From positions 1 through 6,544 of the forward strand of contig JADFGB010000065.1 of the NCBI GenBank assembly GCA_022567875.1: a stretch of 6,544 nucleotides of DNA. The letters run 5' to 3'. The translations under genes were made by a program, and so were the position numbers. Positions 6,323-6,544 of this stretch are shown one piece after another. Origin of the DNA: Bacteroidota bacterium. Lineage in GTDB: Bacteria > Bacteroidota > Ignavibacteria > Ignavibacteriales > Ignavibacteriaceae. Under the pieces are notes generated by a model that saw only the letters and a list, made by a program, of their open reading frames with translations, was not told where the DNA came from and made no database searches. Numbering within the stretch: position 1 is the stretch's first letter; each line of letters begins with the position of its first letter.

Positions 6323-6544
6323 CTAAAAGCTATAAAGCCTATTTGGCTTCAAGACCTGTAGAATGGGAATTAAACGCCATCAAAATTGCGCTCAGTATCC
6401 AAGAAAAATTTGACGCAAGGGTTCATATTGTCCACTTATCTACAGCTAAGGGATTTGAATTGATAAATTCCCAGAAGCTAAAAACCAAAAAACTAACCGA
6501 AGAAACTTGCTCGCATTACCTGTTTTTTAATGCAAAAGATATTC
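6310..6544 (+). pseudogene. Allantoinase / cyclic amidohydrolase fragment, no start, runs off the window
   Basis: About 78 codons on the plus strand encode the middle of a dihydroorotase-like amidohydrolase, most like allantoinase, which opens the hydantoin ring of allantoin to allantoate in purine breakdown. Visible blocks are SYKAYLASRPVEWELNAI (6328-6381), ARVHIVHLSTAKGFELI (about 6415-6465) and EETCSHYLFFNAKDI up to the window edge. The His of HIVHLS and the metal-binding His of the TCSHY block are present, although most relatives have TCPHY. The first metal motif (HxH) and the carboxylated Lys region, which should lie upstream, are absent. There is no ATG, GTG or TTG before 6343 in this frame. 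By hand count 64 of 180 bases at 6361-6540 are G or C, against 52 of 180 in the exporter at 6061-6240, a modest difference. Dihydroorotase or hydantoinase remain possible, but SRP..WE..AI favours allantoinase. Confidence 0.8.
6312..6347. repeat. Short inverted repeat at the breakpoint
   Basis: GCCAAATA (6312-6319) is perfectly inverted as TATTTGGC (6340-6347) across a 20-base loop, immediately at the join between the exporter and allantoinase fragments. CCAAAT also occurs directly repeated at 6286-6291, on the exporter side. Short inverted repeats of this kind can seed template switching or inversion, but eight bases also occur by chance in AT-rich DNA. Confidence 0.5.

Overview
The window is strongly AT-rich and tightly packed, with Gram-negative envelope genes (a Kdo transferase and a heptosyltransferase-type enzyme). 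The protein sequences (class I fructose-bisphosphatase, DinB-family protein, MdlB-like exporter with an LSVGQKQ signature) look like the Bacteroidota/Ignavibacteriota side of the FCB group. That placement is an inference from remembered family resemblance, not from a search.

Layout. A DinB-family metal-dependent protein (59-505, +) faces a minus-strand cluster. The cluster reads, in transcription order, a glycosyltransferase family 9 heptosyltransferase-like gene (3436-2435), the lipid A Kdo transferase waaA/kdtA (2438-1161, overlapping the first gene in an ATGA junction), and an exported Cys-type glutathione peroxidase (1121-540). The first two build the inner core of lipopolysaccharide. The peroxidase follows after 39 bases and probably protects the envelope from peroxides. 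Upstream of this cluster is a 187-base divergent spacer with a striking nested hairpin, then a small unrecognised gene (3636-3884, +) ending in a palindromic terminator-like element. A second minus-strand unit holds an ABC exporter half-transporter fragment followed 20 bases later by fbp (class I fructose-1,6-bisphosphatase, 4960-3932).

The most important observation is at the right end. The ABC exporter gene loses its N-terminal part (about 150 residues, TM1-TM2) at roughly 6306-6320. At that point the plus strand becomes the middle of an allantoinase/cyclic amidohydrolase gene that also lacks its start and runs off the window. Two unrelated genes cut in the middle and joined head to head means a rearrangement breakpoint or a chimeric assembly/amplification product. 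A short inverted repeat lies at the junction. The left end may have a similar problem: the DinB-like protein lacks the usual N-terminal segment and has only a TTG start. The window may therefore be a whole short contig with unreliable ends.

I see no CRISPR array, tRNA, rRNA, transposase or convincing new defence system. The novelty candidates are the nested hairpin element, the unknown 82-residue protein, and the broken-gene junction.
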